The notes under the pieces are model-generated. The model had not been told where the DNA came from and did not search any database. It was given only the letters and a program-made list of their open reading frames with translations. Positions 19,677 through 29,441 of a stretch of DNA of 64,000 nt are shown here, piece after piece (positions within the stretch are counted from its first letter, which is position 1; the number at the start of each line of letters is the position of its first letter). Source of the stretch: Rhodococcus sp. KRD162 (GTDB lineage Bacteria; Actinomycetota; Actinomycetes; Mycobacteriales; Mycobacteriaceae); the NCBI RefSeq assembly GCF_017168335.1, contig NZ_JABFAU010000005.1, positions 182,575-246,574 of the forward strand, read 5' to 3'. The position numbers and the translations under genes were made by a program.

Positions 19677-19820
19677 TGCACTACCTCCAGCTTCGACGAG
19701 GGACGTCTTCCCCAACGACCTCGACATGCTTCGCGTGGATGCAGTGAATCAACACGTGTGTGTACTAGTGTGCCCCGAGTTGCCCCTGTTGCGCCAGTGC
19801 AATCTGTTGACGAATGAGAT

Positions 19821-20624
19821 TCATCGCGCGAGCACTGCGTCGGAGAGTTCGGGCCACAACGGTTTCGCCCAGTCTCCGAACGCCCGATCCGTCAACACAA
19901 CGCATGCCGTCCGCACGGCGGGATCCACCCACAGAAACGTTCCGGCCTGCCCGAAGTGGCCGAACGTGGCCGACGAGTTGGTGCCCCCGGTCCAGTGCGG
20001 GTTTTTCTCTCCGCGCAGCTCGAACCCCAGCCCCCAGTCGCACGGCTTGTGCGATCCGTATCCGGGCACGATTCCGTTCAGACCGGGGAAGTGCACGTCG
20101 GTCGCGGACGAGAGTGTCTGCGTCGCGAGGAGCGTCGGTGCGAGCAATTCGGCGGCGAACCTGGTCAGATCTGCCACGGTCGAGCTCGCACCGTGGCCTG
20201 CCGATCCCGACAGCGAGGTATTCGTCATCTGCAGTGGACGGAACACGGCCTCGTCCAAGTAATCGGGAAACGCGATGTGCGACTCGGTTTCGATCAGCTC
20301 GGCCAACACCTCGAACCCGGCGCTGGAATAGATCCGCTTGGTACCGGCCGGTGCCTGCACCGTCCGTTCGCCGAATGCCAATCCCGACGCGTGTGCCAGC
20401 AGATGACGCACCGTCGACCCTTCCGGCCCCGCGGGCTGATCGAGCTCCACCGCGCCTTCCTCGACGGCGACGAGCACCGCGTATGCACTGAGCAACTTGG
20501 TGACCGACGCAAGCTCGTACACGCGCTCGGCCTCACCCACTTCCTCACGAACGCCGGAGTCTGTGACGACAGCGGCGCTGACATGGTCGACGGGCCACGA
20601 GGCGGTGAGATCGAGGGTAGACAC
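19821..20624 (-). CDS. beta-lactamase-family serine hydrolase
   Basis: A 267-residue protein of the class C beta-lactamase/EstB fold. The SxxK motif is Ser40-Val-Thr-Lys43 in ELASVTKLL, the second motif is YSSAG, and an HxG-like GWTGGT is replaced near the end by HWTGGTNSSATFGH. No signal peptide is seen, so it is probably a cytosolic esterase or peptidase rather than a resistance enzyme. It is divergent from the molybdopterin oxidoreductase gene. Confidence 0.82.
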   Translation of the reverse strand: MSTLDLTASWPVDHVSAAVVTDSGVREEVGEAERVYELASVTKLLSAYAVLVAVEEGAVELDQPAGPEGSTVRHLLAHASGLAFGERTVQAPAGTKRIYSSAGFEVLAELIETESHIAFPDYLDEAVFRPLQMTNTSLSGSAGHGASSTVADLTRFAAELLAPTLLATQTLSSATDVHFPGLNGIVPGYGSHKPCDWGLGFELRGEKNPHWTGGTNSSATFGHFGQAGTFLWVDPAVRTACVVLTDRAFGDWAKPLWPELSDAVLAR

Positions 20625-20708
20625 GACTGTGAGCCTAATTGTCGGCCGAACAGCGTGGCCCGGTCCCCTGCCGGGCTACTCTCGGTCCACAGGGATGGGA
20701 GACATGCG

Positions 20709-22844
20709 ATGTCGGTCGTGTTCGGATCGTGCAATCTGTGCGAGGCAATTTGTGGACTCGAGTTCACGGTGGAGAACGATGCTGTGGTGTCGATCCGCGG
20801 GGACGAGAACGACCCGCTCTCGCGTGGTCACATCTGCCCCAAGGCTCTCTCGCTGATCGATCTGCACGCCGATTCCGATCGGCTCACCACACCGGTCAAG
20901 CGGGTTGGTGACACGTGGCAGAAAATCAGCTGGGACGAGGCGTACGACCTCGTCGTCGACGGCCTCGTCTCGACGCGCAAGAAATACGGGCGCAACGCGG
21001 TCGGTCTGTATCAGGGCAACCCGAATGTCCACTCGATGGGCGCGATGACTCACGGCATTCCGTTCACGTCGTTGCTCCGGACACGCAATCGCTACTCGGC
21101 CACCTCGCTGGATCAGTTGCCGCATCAGCTCGTCGATCATCTGTTGTACGGCCACCAACTGCTGTTGCCGATCCCGGACATAGACCGAACCGACTTCTTC
21201 TTCGTCCTCGGCGGCAACCCGATGGCGTCGAACGGCAGCATGATGACCGTTCCTGATTTCGCCAAACGGGCACGGGCACTGCGTAAACGGGGCGGCAGGC
21301 TCGTCGTGGTCGATCCTCGCAAGACGGAGACCGCCGATATCGCCGATACCCATTTCTTCATCCGCCCCGGTAGCGATGCACTGTTGCTCCTCGCGATGAT
21401 TCACACGATCGTCGCCGACGGCATCTCCCGGGTAGCCGACTACATCGATGGAGCAGATCGACTCGCCGACCTCGTCGCGGAGTTCACCCCGGAAGCCGTG
21501 GCCCCCGTCGTCGGTATCCCGGCGGACGAGATCTCCACCCTGGCACGCGATTTCGCTGCAGCGAAATCAGCCGTGGCGTACGGGCGCATGGGGGTCTCGA
21601 CCCAACAGTTCGGCACCGTGTGCCAGTGGGCGATTCAGGTGCTGAACATCGTGACGGGAAATCTCGACCGCCCGGGTGGTGCGATGGTGACCGATCCGGC
21701 GATCGATCTGATCTCGCAGGGCATCGTCGGCCGCGGTCATTTCGACAAGTGGCGCAGCCGCGTTCGCGACCTACCCGAGTTCTCGGGCGAGTACCCCTGT
21801 TCGACGCTCGTCGACGAGATCACCACCGAGGGCAAAGACCAGATTCGTGCCATGGCCGTGCTGTCGGGTAATCCGGTGTTGTCGATGCCCGGCGGAACCA
21901 CGCTGAACGACGCGTTCGCGGGGCTGGATTTCATGGTGTCGTTCGATTTCTACATCAACGAGACATCACGCCACGCGCACGTGATTCTGCCGCCGACGAT
22001 GTCGCTCGAACGAGATCACTACGACTTGATCTTCAGCTCTTTCGCAGTACACAACACGGCAAAGTACTCGCCGGCGGTTCTGTCCAAGAAGGCCGATGCC
22101 AAGCATGATTGGGAGATCTTCCGAGATCTGTCGCTGCGCTACAAGAACGAACTGGCTGGTTCGACGATCGGTCGGTTGAAGTCTCGCCTGAGTCCGAAGA
22201 GCTTGGTCGGCGAAGCCCGCCTACGCCTGTCCCCCGCCCGCACCCTGGACCTCCTGCTCCGTAGTCGGCGAAAAGGGCTGTCTCTGAGAAAACTTCGCGC
22301 CAACCCGCACGGTATCGATCTCGGCCCACTGCGTCCCGGCTTTCCACAGAAGCTGAAGACCAGGGACAAGCGCGTCCAGCTGATTCAGGACGTCGTGGTT
22401 GCCGAACTTCCCGCGCTGACGGATTTGATGCGCTCGAGCGTCGTCCCGAGCGGTGACGAGCTGCTTCTGATCGGTCGGCGACACCTGCGGAGCAACAACT
22501 CGTGGATGCACAACACCACCCGGCTCACCAAAGGAAAAGCGCGACATCAGCTTCTGGCCCACCCGGACGATCTCGCGCACCGCGGTATCGAGGACGGGGC
22601 GATGGTGTCGGTCACCTCCGCTGCCGGAACGATCGATATCGAGGTGGCCGCATCGGAGAAGATGATGCCGGGCGTGGTGAGCATGCCGCACGGCTTCGGC
22701 CATCAGCGCCCCGGTGTCCAATTGTCGGTCGCGACGACGGTGCAAGGACCGAGTGTCAACGACATCACCGACCCTGGCCGCGTCGACGGTGTCTCGGCCA
22801 ACGCGATCCTCAACGGGGTCCCGGTGCAGGTCCGGGCCAAGTAG
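20709..22844 (+). CDS. molybdopterin-dependent oxidoreductase with N-terminal [4Fe-4S] cluster
   Basis: A 711-residue DMSO-reductase-family protein. Cys8, Cys11, Cys15 and Cys43 bind a 4Fe-4S cluster. The molybdopterin domains follow (LYQGNPNVHS, FFFVLGGNPMASNGSM, RLVVVDPRKTETADIADTHF, PGSDALLLLAMIHTI) and the C-terminal dinucleotide-binding domain ends with MPHGFGHQRPGVQ. No Tat signal is present, so it is cytosolic. It stands alone without electron-transfer subunits. ATG 20709 is used; an ATG at 20704 is out of frame. Related to assimilatory nitrate/formate dehydrogenase types; the substrate is unknown. Confidence 0.87.
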   Translation: MSVVFGSCNLCEAICGLEFTVENDAVVSIRGDENDPLSRGHICPKALSLIDLHADSDRLTTPVKRVGDTWQKISWDEAYDLVVDGLVSTRKKYGRNAVGLYQGNPNVHSMGAMTHGIPFTSLLRTRNRYSATSLDQLPHQLVDHLLYGHQLLLPIPDIDRTDFFFVLGGNPMASNGSMMTVPDFAKRARALRKRGGRLVVVDPRKTETADIADTHFFIRPGSDALLLLAMIHTIVADGISRVADYIDGADRLADLVAEFTPEAVAPVVGIPADEISTLARDFAAAKSAVAYGRMGVSTQQFGTVCQWAIQVLNIVTGNLDRPGGAMVTDPAIDLISQGIVGRGHFDKWRSRVRDLPEFSGEYPCSTLVDEITTEGKDQIRAMAVLSGNPVLSMPGGTTLNDAFAGLDFMVSFDFYINETSRHAHVILPPTMSLERDHYDLIFSSFAVHNTAKYSPAVLSKKADAKHDWEIFRDLSLRYKNELAGSTIGRLKSRLSPKSLVGEARLRLSPARTLDLLLRSRRKGLSLRKLRANPHGIDLGPLRPGFPQKLKTRDKRVQLIQDVVVAELPALTDLMRSSVVPSGDELLLIGRRHLRSNNSWMHNTTRLTKGKARHQLLAHPDDLAHRGIEDGAMVSVTSAAGTIDIEVAASEKMMPGVVSMPHGFGHQRPGVQLSVATTVQGPSVNDITDPGRVDGVSANAILNGVPVQVRAK

Positions 22845-22913
22845 TGCACCCGATGCACCACTGAGAGGGCCGGATTCTGTACGATTCTGCAGGCTCGTAC
22901 CTGGTACGAGTAT

Positions 22914-22990
22914 GGGGCGGTAGCTCAGTCGGTTAGAGCCGTGGACTCATAATCCATTGGTCGCGGGTTCGAGCCCCGCCCGCCCCACCA
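22914..22990 (+). tRNA. tRNA-Met (anticodon CAT)
   Basis: A 77-nt cloverleaf with encoded CCA. Acceptor arms are GGGGCGG/CCGCCCC, anticodon stem GTGGA/TCCAT with loop CTCATAA, and T loop TTCGAGC. Overall it resembles an elongator tRNA-Met; a CAT tRNA-Ile2 cannot be fully excluded. A perfect palindrome CTCGTACC-T-GGTACGAG lies just upstream at 22894-22910. Confidence 0.92.
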
Positions 22991-23136
22991 CGGTGTCGAT
23001 AGCCGAGCCGGAATTCGTGCCGATCGATGAAATACCCTCGACCTCATTGCGGACAGAGGATGTCCTCGATTGTGGGCACACTGAACGCTTCCAAAGCCCG
23101 GTGTGCAACACCACGACGAGTAGATGGAGCGCGCAC

Positions 23137-23757
23137 GTGACTGCTGAGAAATCTTCGTCGTCGGCATCCGACCACCCGGCTTCATGGAAATTCGACTATC
23201 CGATCGTTCATGCCGAAACTCGCTCGCAGTGGCGTACCTGGCTGGAGCGCAATCACGCATCCGTCCGAGGCGTGTGGCTGTGTTCGTGGCGCAGCACCAC
23301 CGACCTACCACGCTGCCCGTACCCCGAAGCTGTCGAGGAAGCCATCTGCTTCGGATGGATCGATTCCACCGGCAGCAATCTCGACAAGGACCGCAGCCTG
23401 CAGCTGTTCACGCCGCGTAGGACCAAGAGCCCGTGGACCCGGCTCAACCGGAAACGCGCCGCCGATATGGAGGGCCGCGGCCTCATGACCGACGCAGGCC
23501 GCCGCGCCATCGCTGCGGCGAAGTCCAACGGCTGGTGGACGATTGCCGATCAGGTCGAGGACCTCCTGGAACCACCCGAGCTGACGACTGCGCTGGACAG
23601 AAACACGAACGCAAGGAGCAACTGGGACAGCTTTCCGCCGAGCGCCCGCAAGCAGATGCTGTGGTGGGTGGTCAGCGCCGTGCGAGACGACACTCGTGCA
23701 GGTCGAATCACTCATATCGTCACCGAGGCCGCAGCCGGTCGACGAGCTCGCGGCTGA
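23137..23757 (+). CDS. YdeI/OmdA (bacteriocin-protection) family protein
   Basis: A 206-residue soluble protein. The family marks are WLERNHASVRGVWLCSW near the N-terminus, the EAVEEAICFGWIDS segment and the SPWTRLNRKRAADMEGRG segment. GTG 23137 has GGAG 7 nt upstream and gives the expected N-terminus; an in-frame GTG at 23101 is the alternative. Family members have been linked to polymyxin or bacteriocin tolerance in other bacteria, but no biochemical role is known. Lies directly after tRNA-Met. Confidence 0.78.
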   Translation: MTAEKSSSSASDHPASWKFDYPIVHAETRSQWRTWLERNHASVRGVWLCSWRSTTDLPRCPYPEAVEEAICFGWIDSTGSNLDKDRSLQLFTPRRTKSPWTRLNRKRAADMEGRGLMTDAGRRAIAAAKSNGWWTIADQVEDLLEPPELTTALDRNTNARSNWDSFPPSARKQMLWWVVSAVRDDTRAGRITHIVTEAAAGRRARG

Positions 23758-23764
23758 ATACCGG

Positions 23765-24349
23765 TCAGAGCAGCGCTGCCCGTCGGTACAGCCGCGACCA
23801 GTACACCATTAGCGCAGCAGCATTGGCCCCGAACCAAAGCCAGGTCAGGAACGCCGCCACCACACCGGTGACGAAGAATCCCAGTACCAGCGCCACGACC
23901 CAGGCGAGGAAGAAGACAACAATCGTGATGGCGACGGCGATCGCGCTCCGCCCCGGGGACCGTCGGACAGTGTGCAGTGCTGCACGGATCGGATTCCTCC
24001 TTCCATCCGCTACCGCCGGGAGTATCAGCAGCGCAACCACAATCGCCACGACGGGTAGTAGCGGGAACAGGATTGCGAGCGCAACGGCGACGGCAGTCAG
24101 CAAAACACACCACACCAGGACTCCCGGCCGTCGCCAAGCCCGACTCAGCGCACCGGACGCGTTGCCGTCCACTACATCGAGTGCCGCCGACGCGGTGATC
24201 CACAGTGCAAGTACCACCGCGGCAACAGAAGCCAGAACCAATCCCGCGAAACCGAGAGACGACATCGGAACCGGATCCCCCAACACGGTCAGCGCCTGCA
24301 CAAGAGCCGACACGACCACGACGGCCGCAAGGACCAGACTCCCCCTCAC
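23765..24349 (-). CDS. multi-pass membrane protein of unknown function
   Basis: A 194-residue hydrophobic protein with about five transmembrane segments. The start GTG at 24349 overlaps the TGA of the upstream lipoprotein gene (GTGA), so translation is probably coupled. The region upstream in this frame is hydrophilic and belongs to the neighbour's coding sequence. I do not recognise a family. It is the last gene of a tight three-gene unit with a lipoprotein and a Tat-exported phosphoesterase, suggesting a cell-envelope role. Confidence 0.7.
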   Translation of the reverse strand: MRGSLVLAAVVVVSALVQALTVLGDPVPMSSLGFAGLVLASVAAVVLALWITASAALDVVDGNASGALSRAWRRPGVLVWCVLLTAVAVALAILFPLLPVVAIVVALLILPAVADGRRNPIRAALHTVRRSPGRSAIAVAITIVVFFLAWVVALVLGFFVTGVVAAFLTWLWFGANAAALMVYWSRLYRRAALL

Positions 24350-24699
24350 GGTGCACCCACCGTGGAGTTGCGATCGAGCACGTCCTGCACCGAACCCGAG
24401 TACAGAACAGTGGAACCGACCTCGATCTTCACGGTGCTCGCGTCTTCCGACGTAGCTGTTGCCGTGATCGGTTCGTTGCCGGTCGTCGTCCCGGTGCAGG
24501 TTATCTCTGCCCCGGTGCCGGAGCACACCGGCGCGACCAATATCTCGATCCCCTTATCCGTCAGGACGTCGTTGACTGCGTAGCGGAGGTCTCCGAGCTC
24601 GGCACCACCGACCGGGGCGAGCGCAGCGGTCTGCGAGCATCCAGCGCATGCCACCGAGACAGCCGACACCAGAAGGAGTTTCCTGCACAAGCCGGTCAT
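24346..24699 (-). CDS. small lipoprotein, DUF4333-like
   Basis: A 117-residue protein with a lipoprotein signal peptide. The hydrophobic core LLLVSAVSVACAG ends in Cys21, giving a lipobox-like CAGC, so it is likely acylated and anchored at the outer face of the membrane. The mature part has two more Cys (VCSGTGAEITC), which resembles DUF4333-type actinobacterial lipoproteins. ATG 24699 overlaps the stop of the phosphoesterase gene (ATGA) and its own stop overlaps the next GTG. Function unknown. Confidence 0.75.
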   Translation of the reverse strand: MTGLCRKLLLVSAVSVACAGCSQTAALAPVGGAELGDLRYAVNDVLTDKGIEILVAPVCSGTGAEITCTGTTTGNEPITATATSEDASTVKIEVGSTVLYSGSVQDVLDRNSTVGAP

Positions 24700-26480
24700 C
24701 TTCCCTGCCTCGTCTGGTGGGCGATCAGTCTCGCGTGCTCTTCGAGGTGTTGCTTCTCCAGAGCGGCGTCGGTGATGGTGCTCAGGTCGAAGGGCGCAGG
24801 CAGCAGCAGTTCGGTGTTGCGATCGAGACGCGAGCCTCGTCGCATCAGCGGATTCTCGGCCCAATCGTTGGCCGCCAGCTCCCGACTGCGCGATGCGAGA
24901 TCCAGATAGCTCCCGCTGTTCCCCGGAGTGATCGGCGAGGCGTGGTCCAGCACCGTCGTGAACAGCGACATTGTGCCGTCCCGGTTGTCGACGATCTCGA
25001 CCACTTGCTGCTGCTGCGGAAAATCGATGCACGACGCGGTGGTGATCTCCCAGAATCCTCGCCCGTCTCGCGAATGCGCAAGGATCTGATTCTGGTGGGT
25101 GTGACCGTTCAGCCACCCGATCACCACGGGATACCTCAACAGTAGATCGATGAATTCGTCTGCGCCGTAGAGCTTCACCGACTGCCCGGGCCGTTGTGCC
25201 CGGTTCTCGAGTGTGAGGCTGTTGTGGTGCGTGTAGATCAGCACCAGCTTGTTCTCGGCCTGCGCACGCTTCAATTGGTCGGTGAGCCAGTCGAATTGCT
25301 GTTCCGGCACGGCGCCGTCGGGTCCGGCGACTGCGTTGCAGGTATCGAGCCCGAACGTGCGGATGTTCGGGGTGGGATCGGCCGTCCACCAGGTCTCGCC
25401 CGAATCGAGATTGTGCTGGGTGAAGCCGTGCCCGATCGGCCCAGGCGTCGGGGTGGTCTCGAAGTGTTCCTGCATGAACTCACGTTGCTCGAAGAGGTAT
25501 CGCGCTGGATCGGCAGACACTGCCCGAAACCCCGGTCGTGCGCCGGATCCGACGCCCAGCGCGTCCGCCATCCGCTGCAGCGGACTGGCCGTCGACGCAT
25601 AACCGGCCAGGGCAGACGTGGCCGTCGCCTCGAGTGTGTAGGCCTTGCGTCCCCCGACGGCGAGCGCATGCAGTTGCGAGGACAGATCGAACGTTCCGAG
25701 CAACAGGGTGTCGTGATTGCCGTACACCGAATACCACGGGACCGGTAGCCCCACAGATTCGACCGTCCCCGACATGGCCTGGTCGAGAAGGTCGGGAAGC
25801 ATCGGAAATCCGTAGTCGCCGAACGACCCTCCCGCCGGATCGCCCGGACGATAGGCCCACTGTGCCTCCGGCCATGCTTGGACACCTTCGAAGACATCGG
25901 CCGAACCGCTCGTGGGCCGAACCGGAACACCATCGAGAACGTCTATGTACCAACGTAATTCGAGATGCGAATGCATGTCTGCGCTGTCTCCGGTGACCAC
26001 CGCGGCTCCCATCGGTGCGCCGGTGACCGGGCTGATCCGAGCGTCGGCGAAGGCTTTGACCATCGCCGCGGTGACGTGCACGGTCAGCGGGTCCTGCGGA
26101 TGGAATGCCGATCCCCACGCGGCGTGATCGGACACGATCATGGGCTCGATCCGGCCCGGCGACTGAGCGTCGATGACGTGCATATCCGACAGGTGCCCGA
26201 GATAGAGCAACGACCGCCGTGACTGCACCCGAGACGCCTGGGGCGCTCGGCCCAATACGTCCAGGCGAGTCACGTACGGCTCCGCGGGCCCGGCACCGAG
26301 CACGCGATACCGTGCCGGACCGGTCGCAGTCCGAAGGATGGTCTGCGCCAGGGTTCCGGTGGGTTCTGCCGGCTGCGCCTGCGCGATCGAGGCCTGACCC
26401 AGCACATGGGGCGCGATGCCCCACACCGCCGCGAGGGTGCCCACCCGAGCCATGAACTGCCTACGTGACAAACCGGTCAT
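24696..26480 (-). CDS. Tat-exported metallophosphoesterase (TIGR03767-like)
   Basis: A 594-residue protein. It begins with a twin-arginine signal (LSRRQFMARVG) and a hydrophobic stretch ending at AQAQPA, so it should be exported folded. The calcineurin-like metal ligands are all present: HLSDMH, VVTGDSADMH, YGNHDT, TYTHHNS-type and NGHTHQN. Length and the long insertions match the large actinobacterial family TIGR03767. The physiological phosphoester is unknown. It is the first gene of a three-gene unit with 4-nt overlaps. Confidence 0.85.
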   Translation of the reverse strand: MTGLSRRQFMARVGTLAAVWGIAPHVLGQASIAQAQPAEPTGTLAQTILRTATGPARYRVLGAGPAEPYVTRLDVLGRAPQASRVQSRRSLLYLGHLSDMHVIDAQSPGRIEPMIVSDHAAWGSAFHPQDPLTVHVTAAMVKAFADARISPVTGAPMGAAVVTGDSADMHSHLELRWYIDVLDGVPVRPTSGSADVFEGVQAWPEAQWAYRPGDPAGGSFGDYGFPMLPDLLDQAMSGTVESVGLPVPWYSVYGNHDTLLLGTFDLSSQLHALAVGGRKAYTLEATATSALAGYASTASPLQRMADALGVGSGARPGFRAVSADPARYLFEQREFMQEHFETTPTPGPIGHGFTQHNLDSGETWWTADPTPNIRTFGLDTCNAVAGPDGAVPEQQFDWLTDQLKRAQAENKLVLIYTHHNSLTLENRAQRPGQSVKLYGADEFIDLLLRYPVVIGWLNGHTHQNQILAHSRDGRGFWEITTASCIDFPQQQQVVEIVDNRDGTMSLFTTVLDHASPITPGNSGSYLDLASRSRELAANDWAENPLMRRGSRLDRNTELLLPAPFDLSTITDAALEKQHLEEHARLIAHQTRQGR

Positions 26481-26586
26481 GGAACTCCTCGAACTCCGAA
26501 ATCGGTACCACGTACGCCTCGCATCCGACGAGGTGACTGCCTATTTTTACAGGGCACACGCCGGTATTGGATCGATTTCGCCTCGT

Positions 26587-27054
26587 TCAGGGCACCACTG
26601 TGACCGGCCAACGTCCTGCTTTGACCAATCGGACCGCCACCGAACCCGCAAGTCGGTGCCCCGCGTGCTCGGACGCCCCCACCACCACAGCGTCGGTGCG
26701 GAGTTGTTCCGCCACGGAGATCAGCCCGTTGTACGGATCGCCTTGTGCGGTGCGGAACTCCCACCGCACGCGCTCCCGGTTGCCGAACTTGGCGGCCGAC
26801 GCTCGGATGTAGTCGAGGAGCTCGTCGGCGATCTGCTTACCGGTTTCGACAAGCGAAATGCCGACTTGGCCCCACGATGCGGTCACAATCGGTTGGACGT
26901 ACACCAGCACCAGCAGCGATCGTTGCCTGCGGGCGAGTCCCGCGGCGTAGGCAGCGGCGCGCCAGGACGAATCGGAACCGTCGACCCCGACCACGATCGA
27001 CTTCGGCCCGTCGTGGCCGTACTCGAACCCGGTCGGGTCCTGCTCATCGCTCAC
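26587..27054 (-). CDS. universal stress protein (UspA family)
   Basis: A 155-residue single-domain Usp. The N-terminus SIVVGVDGSDSSWRAAAYAA and the ATP-binding pattern VVVGASEHAGHRLAGSVA are both present, so it is of the nucleotide-binding type. A role in stress survival is assumed from the family. Stands alone, divergent from the GAF-ANTAR gene with 114 bp between starts. Confidence 0.88.
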   Translation of the reverse strand: MSDEQDPTGFEYGHDGPKSIVVGVDGSDSSWRAAAYAAGLARRQRSLLVLVYVQPIVTASWGQVGISLVETGKQIADELLDYIRASAAKFGNRERVRWEFRTAQGDPYNGLISVAEQLRTDAVVVGASEHAGHRLAGSVAVRLVKAGRWPVTVVP

Positions 27055-27168
27055 GCGTCGAGGCTACTGTCGGTACCGCCCGTTCGAGTACCCCACGGGG
27101 CAACGGTACGGTTGAGCCATCTCGAGTCCTGGTCACTCGAACTACGACACTCTGGACGGGAGCAGCAC

Positions 27169-27909
27169 GTGAACGACAATTCGCAGTTCGACGCCTCTCC
27201 GGCTGTTTCCGGACCATCGACCGATCCGGCAACCGTATTCGCCGCCTTGGCCGACATCGTGTATCGCGGCAGCAGCGCCGAACAGGTCTACACCGCCATC
27301 TGCAATGCGGCTCCCCTCCTGATCCCCCACTGCGATCACGCGAGCCTGATGCTGATGCAGCATGGAAAAGCCGTCACGGTCGCGGCCTCGGATGACATTG
27401 CCCGTGTGGTGGACGATATCGAGCGTGCCACCGGCGAGGGCCCGTGTCTCGATGCCATCACCAGCGAAGCAGCGCAGCTCGAGACCGACTTCCAGACGCC
27501 GACTCAGTGGCCTGCGATGGCTCGCGGCGTGCTCAATCGAACGCCCGTTCGCGGCGCGATGGGTTTTCGGCTCAAGGTCAACGAGCACAAGGTGGGCGCA
27601 CTCAATCTGTTCACGGACACTCCTGGAGTCTTCGATTCCGACACCGCAGGCGAAGCGATAATCCTGACCGCGTTCACAGCGGTCACCGTCGCCGCGATGA
27701 TGAACGGACAGGAAGCGTCGACGCTACGTGGCGGCCTGGAAAGCAACCGCGAGATCGGCAAGGCGGTCGGGTTGATCATGGCGTTGCACGACGTGTCCGA
27801 CGACGAGGCGTTCGCGTTACTTCGCAAATCCTCCCAGGATCTGAACGTCAAGATTGCCGACCTCGCGTCCAGCGTCGTCGAGCGGCACAGCAAAGCCTCG
27901 AAGAACTGA
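27169..27909 (+). CDS. GAF-ANTAR RNA-binding antitermination regulator
   Basis: A 246-residue protein. Residues ~15-165 form a GAF domain (ending with GALNLFTDTPGVFDSDT). Residues ~185-240 form an ANTAR domain: LESNREIGKAVGLIMALHDV with the conserved Ala and Gly, then DDEAFALLRKSSQDLNVKIA. ANTAR domains bind dual hexaloop RNA stem-loops to prevent termination. The start is GTG 27169 after GGGAGCAGCAC. The signal sensed by the GAF domain and the RNA targets are unknown. Such proteins are abundant in mycolata. Confidence 0.87.
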   Translation: MNDNSQFDASPAVSGPSTDPATVFAALADIVYRGSSAEQVYTAICNAAPLLIPHCDHASLMLMQHGKAVTVAASDDIARVVDDIERATGEGPCLDAITSEAAQLETDFQTPTQWPAMARGVLNRTPVRGAMGFRLKVNEHKVGALNLFTDTPGVFDSDTAGEAIILTAFTAVTVAAMMNGQEASTLRGGLESNREIGKAVGLIMALHDVSDDEAFALLRKSSQDLNVKIADLASSVVERHSKASKN

Positions 27910-27919
27910 GCGTCGTTGC

Positions 27920-29386
27920 TCAGTGTGCGCCCTGAACTTTCTTGGGGAGAGCAAAGACCAGCGCCAGCGCCACGACACTGAACGCTGCGCTGACGGCCAT
28001 CGCCATCGCCGCTCCATGCAGAAAGCCCGATCCGACGGCGTCGGGGCCCGTGATGTTCAAGGATCCGAACAGAACGCTGCCGATCACTGCGATGCCGATC
28101 GCCGAACCGATTCGCTGCATGGTCGAGATGACCCCGCTTGCGGCACCTGCATCACCGCGATCCACGGTCGCGACGATGAACTGCGCGTTGGGTGCGATGA
28201 AGGCACCATTGCCCAAGCCCGCCACGAAGAGCGGCACCAGCAGGGTCCAATGCGAGATCGTGTCGGCGGAGCTGGTCGCCAGGATGATCCACAACCAGAT
28301 CAGGCCGATCGAAACCAGAGACGCGCCGAGAACCAACACCGTGCGCCCGAGGCGGAGCGTCAACTTGTTGCTCTGCGAGGAAGCGACGATGCTGCCGATC
28401 GCGAACGGAATCGACACCAGCCCGGCCGACAGAGCCGTGTTGCCGAGTCCGGTCTGCCACAGCAACGAGATGGTGAAGAAGATGCTGGTGAAGGCAGCGA
28501 AATAGACGAGTGCAAGAATCACACCCCCGGTGAAGGCCGGGTGTGTGAACAGTCGCGGTGGAACCAGCGGGTTGTGGCCGCGACGGGTGTGGATCACTTC
28601 CCACCATCCGAACAGTGCGATCAGACCCAGTCCCGCGGCGATCGTCAGGTAGGTCCACAGCGGCCAGCCCAGCTCCTGGCCTTCGATCAACGGAACGAGC
28701 AGAGCGACGAGGCCCGCGGAAATCAGAACCAGGCCGAGCCAGTCGATTCCGGGGAGAGCCGTGGGCGCGGAATCGTTCTTGTTCGGTAGCAGTACGGCGG
28801 CCGCAACGAGTCCGACGATTCCGATGGGCAGATTGACCCAGAAGACCAGCCGCCACCCGTTCTCGTCACCGAACACCTGGATGATCAAGCCCCCGATGAG
28901 GGGTCCTAGCGCGGTCGACACACCGATGACGGCACCCATGATCGCAAAGGCTTTGCCCCGCACCGGACCCGGGAACAGCAACTGGATGAACGCGGTCACA
29001 GCGGGCACGAAAATGCCGCCTGCCAAACCCTGGACCACCCGCGCGACGACGAGCTGCAGATCGTTCTGCGCCAGTCCACACGCGAAGCTCGCGAGGGTGA
29101 AAAGCGCGAGCCCGGTGAAGAACACCCATTTGTGGCCGACGCGGTCACCGACCTTGCCCGCCGGAATCAAAGCGAGCCCGAACGCCAGTGCGTATCCGGA
29201 GATGATCCACGACAGAACCGACTCCGAGGCGTCCAATGTGGTGCGGATCGTCGGGAGCGCCACGTTGACGATCGTGGTGTCCAGGAGTGCCATGAACATG
29301 CCCAGCAGCAGCACCACGAGCGCCTGCCACGCACGCTTGGGTACCTGTGTCGCAGGCGGAGTTCCAGAGGCGATGCCGTCGGTCAA
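27920..29386 (-). CDS. MFS transporter, DHA2 (14-TM) drug exporter family
   Basis: A 488-residue membrane protein with about 14 hydrophobic segments. The first segment carries the DHA2 signature LLDTTIVNVALPTI, followed by motif A (GKVGDRVGHKWVF) and the antiporter-type motif C region in the fifth segment. Family members expel drugs or metabolites by proton antiport. Stops 10 bp from the stop of the ANTAR gene. Substrate unknown. Confidence 0.87.
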   Translation of the reverse strand: MTDGIASGTPPATQVPKRAWQALVVLLLGMFMALLDTTIVNVALPTIRTTLDASESVLSWIISGYALAFGLALIPAGKVGDRVGHKWVFFTGLALFTLASFACGLAQNDLQLVVARVVQGLAGGIFVPAVTAFIQLLFPGPVRGKAFAIMGAVIGVSTALGPLIGGLIIQVFGDENGWRLVFWVNLPIGIVGLVAAAVLLPNKNDSAPTALPGIDWLGLVLISAGLVALLVPLIEGQELGWPLWTYLTIAAGLGLIALFGWWEVIHTRRGHNPLVPPRLFTHPAFTGGVILALVYFAAFTSIFFTISLLWQTGLGNTALSAGLVSIPFAIGSIVASSQSNKLTLRLGRTVLVLGASLVSIGLIWLWIILATSSADTISHWTLLVPLFVAGLGNGAFIAPNAQFIVATVDRGDAGAASGVISTMQRIGSAIGIAVIGSVLFGSLNITGPDAVGSGFLHGAAMAMAVSAAFSVVALALVFALPKKVQGAH

Positions 29387-29441
29387 ATTGCTGCCCTTCT
29401 CAGTAGTCGATGAGCAGTGTCAACCAAACGGTCTGTTATTG

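Noticed and set aside
19821-20624. Antibiotic-resistance beta-lactamase
   Set aside because: No signal peptide and motif spacing like the esterase/peptidase branch; resistance cannot be claimed.
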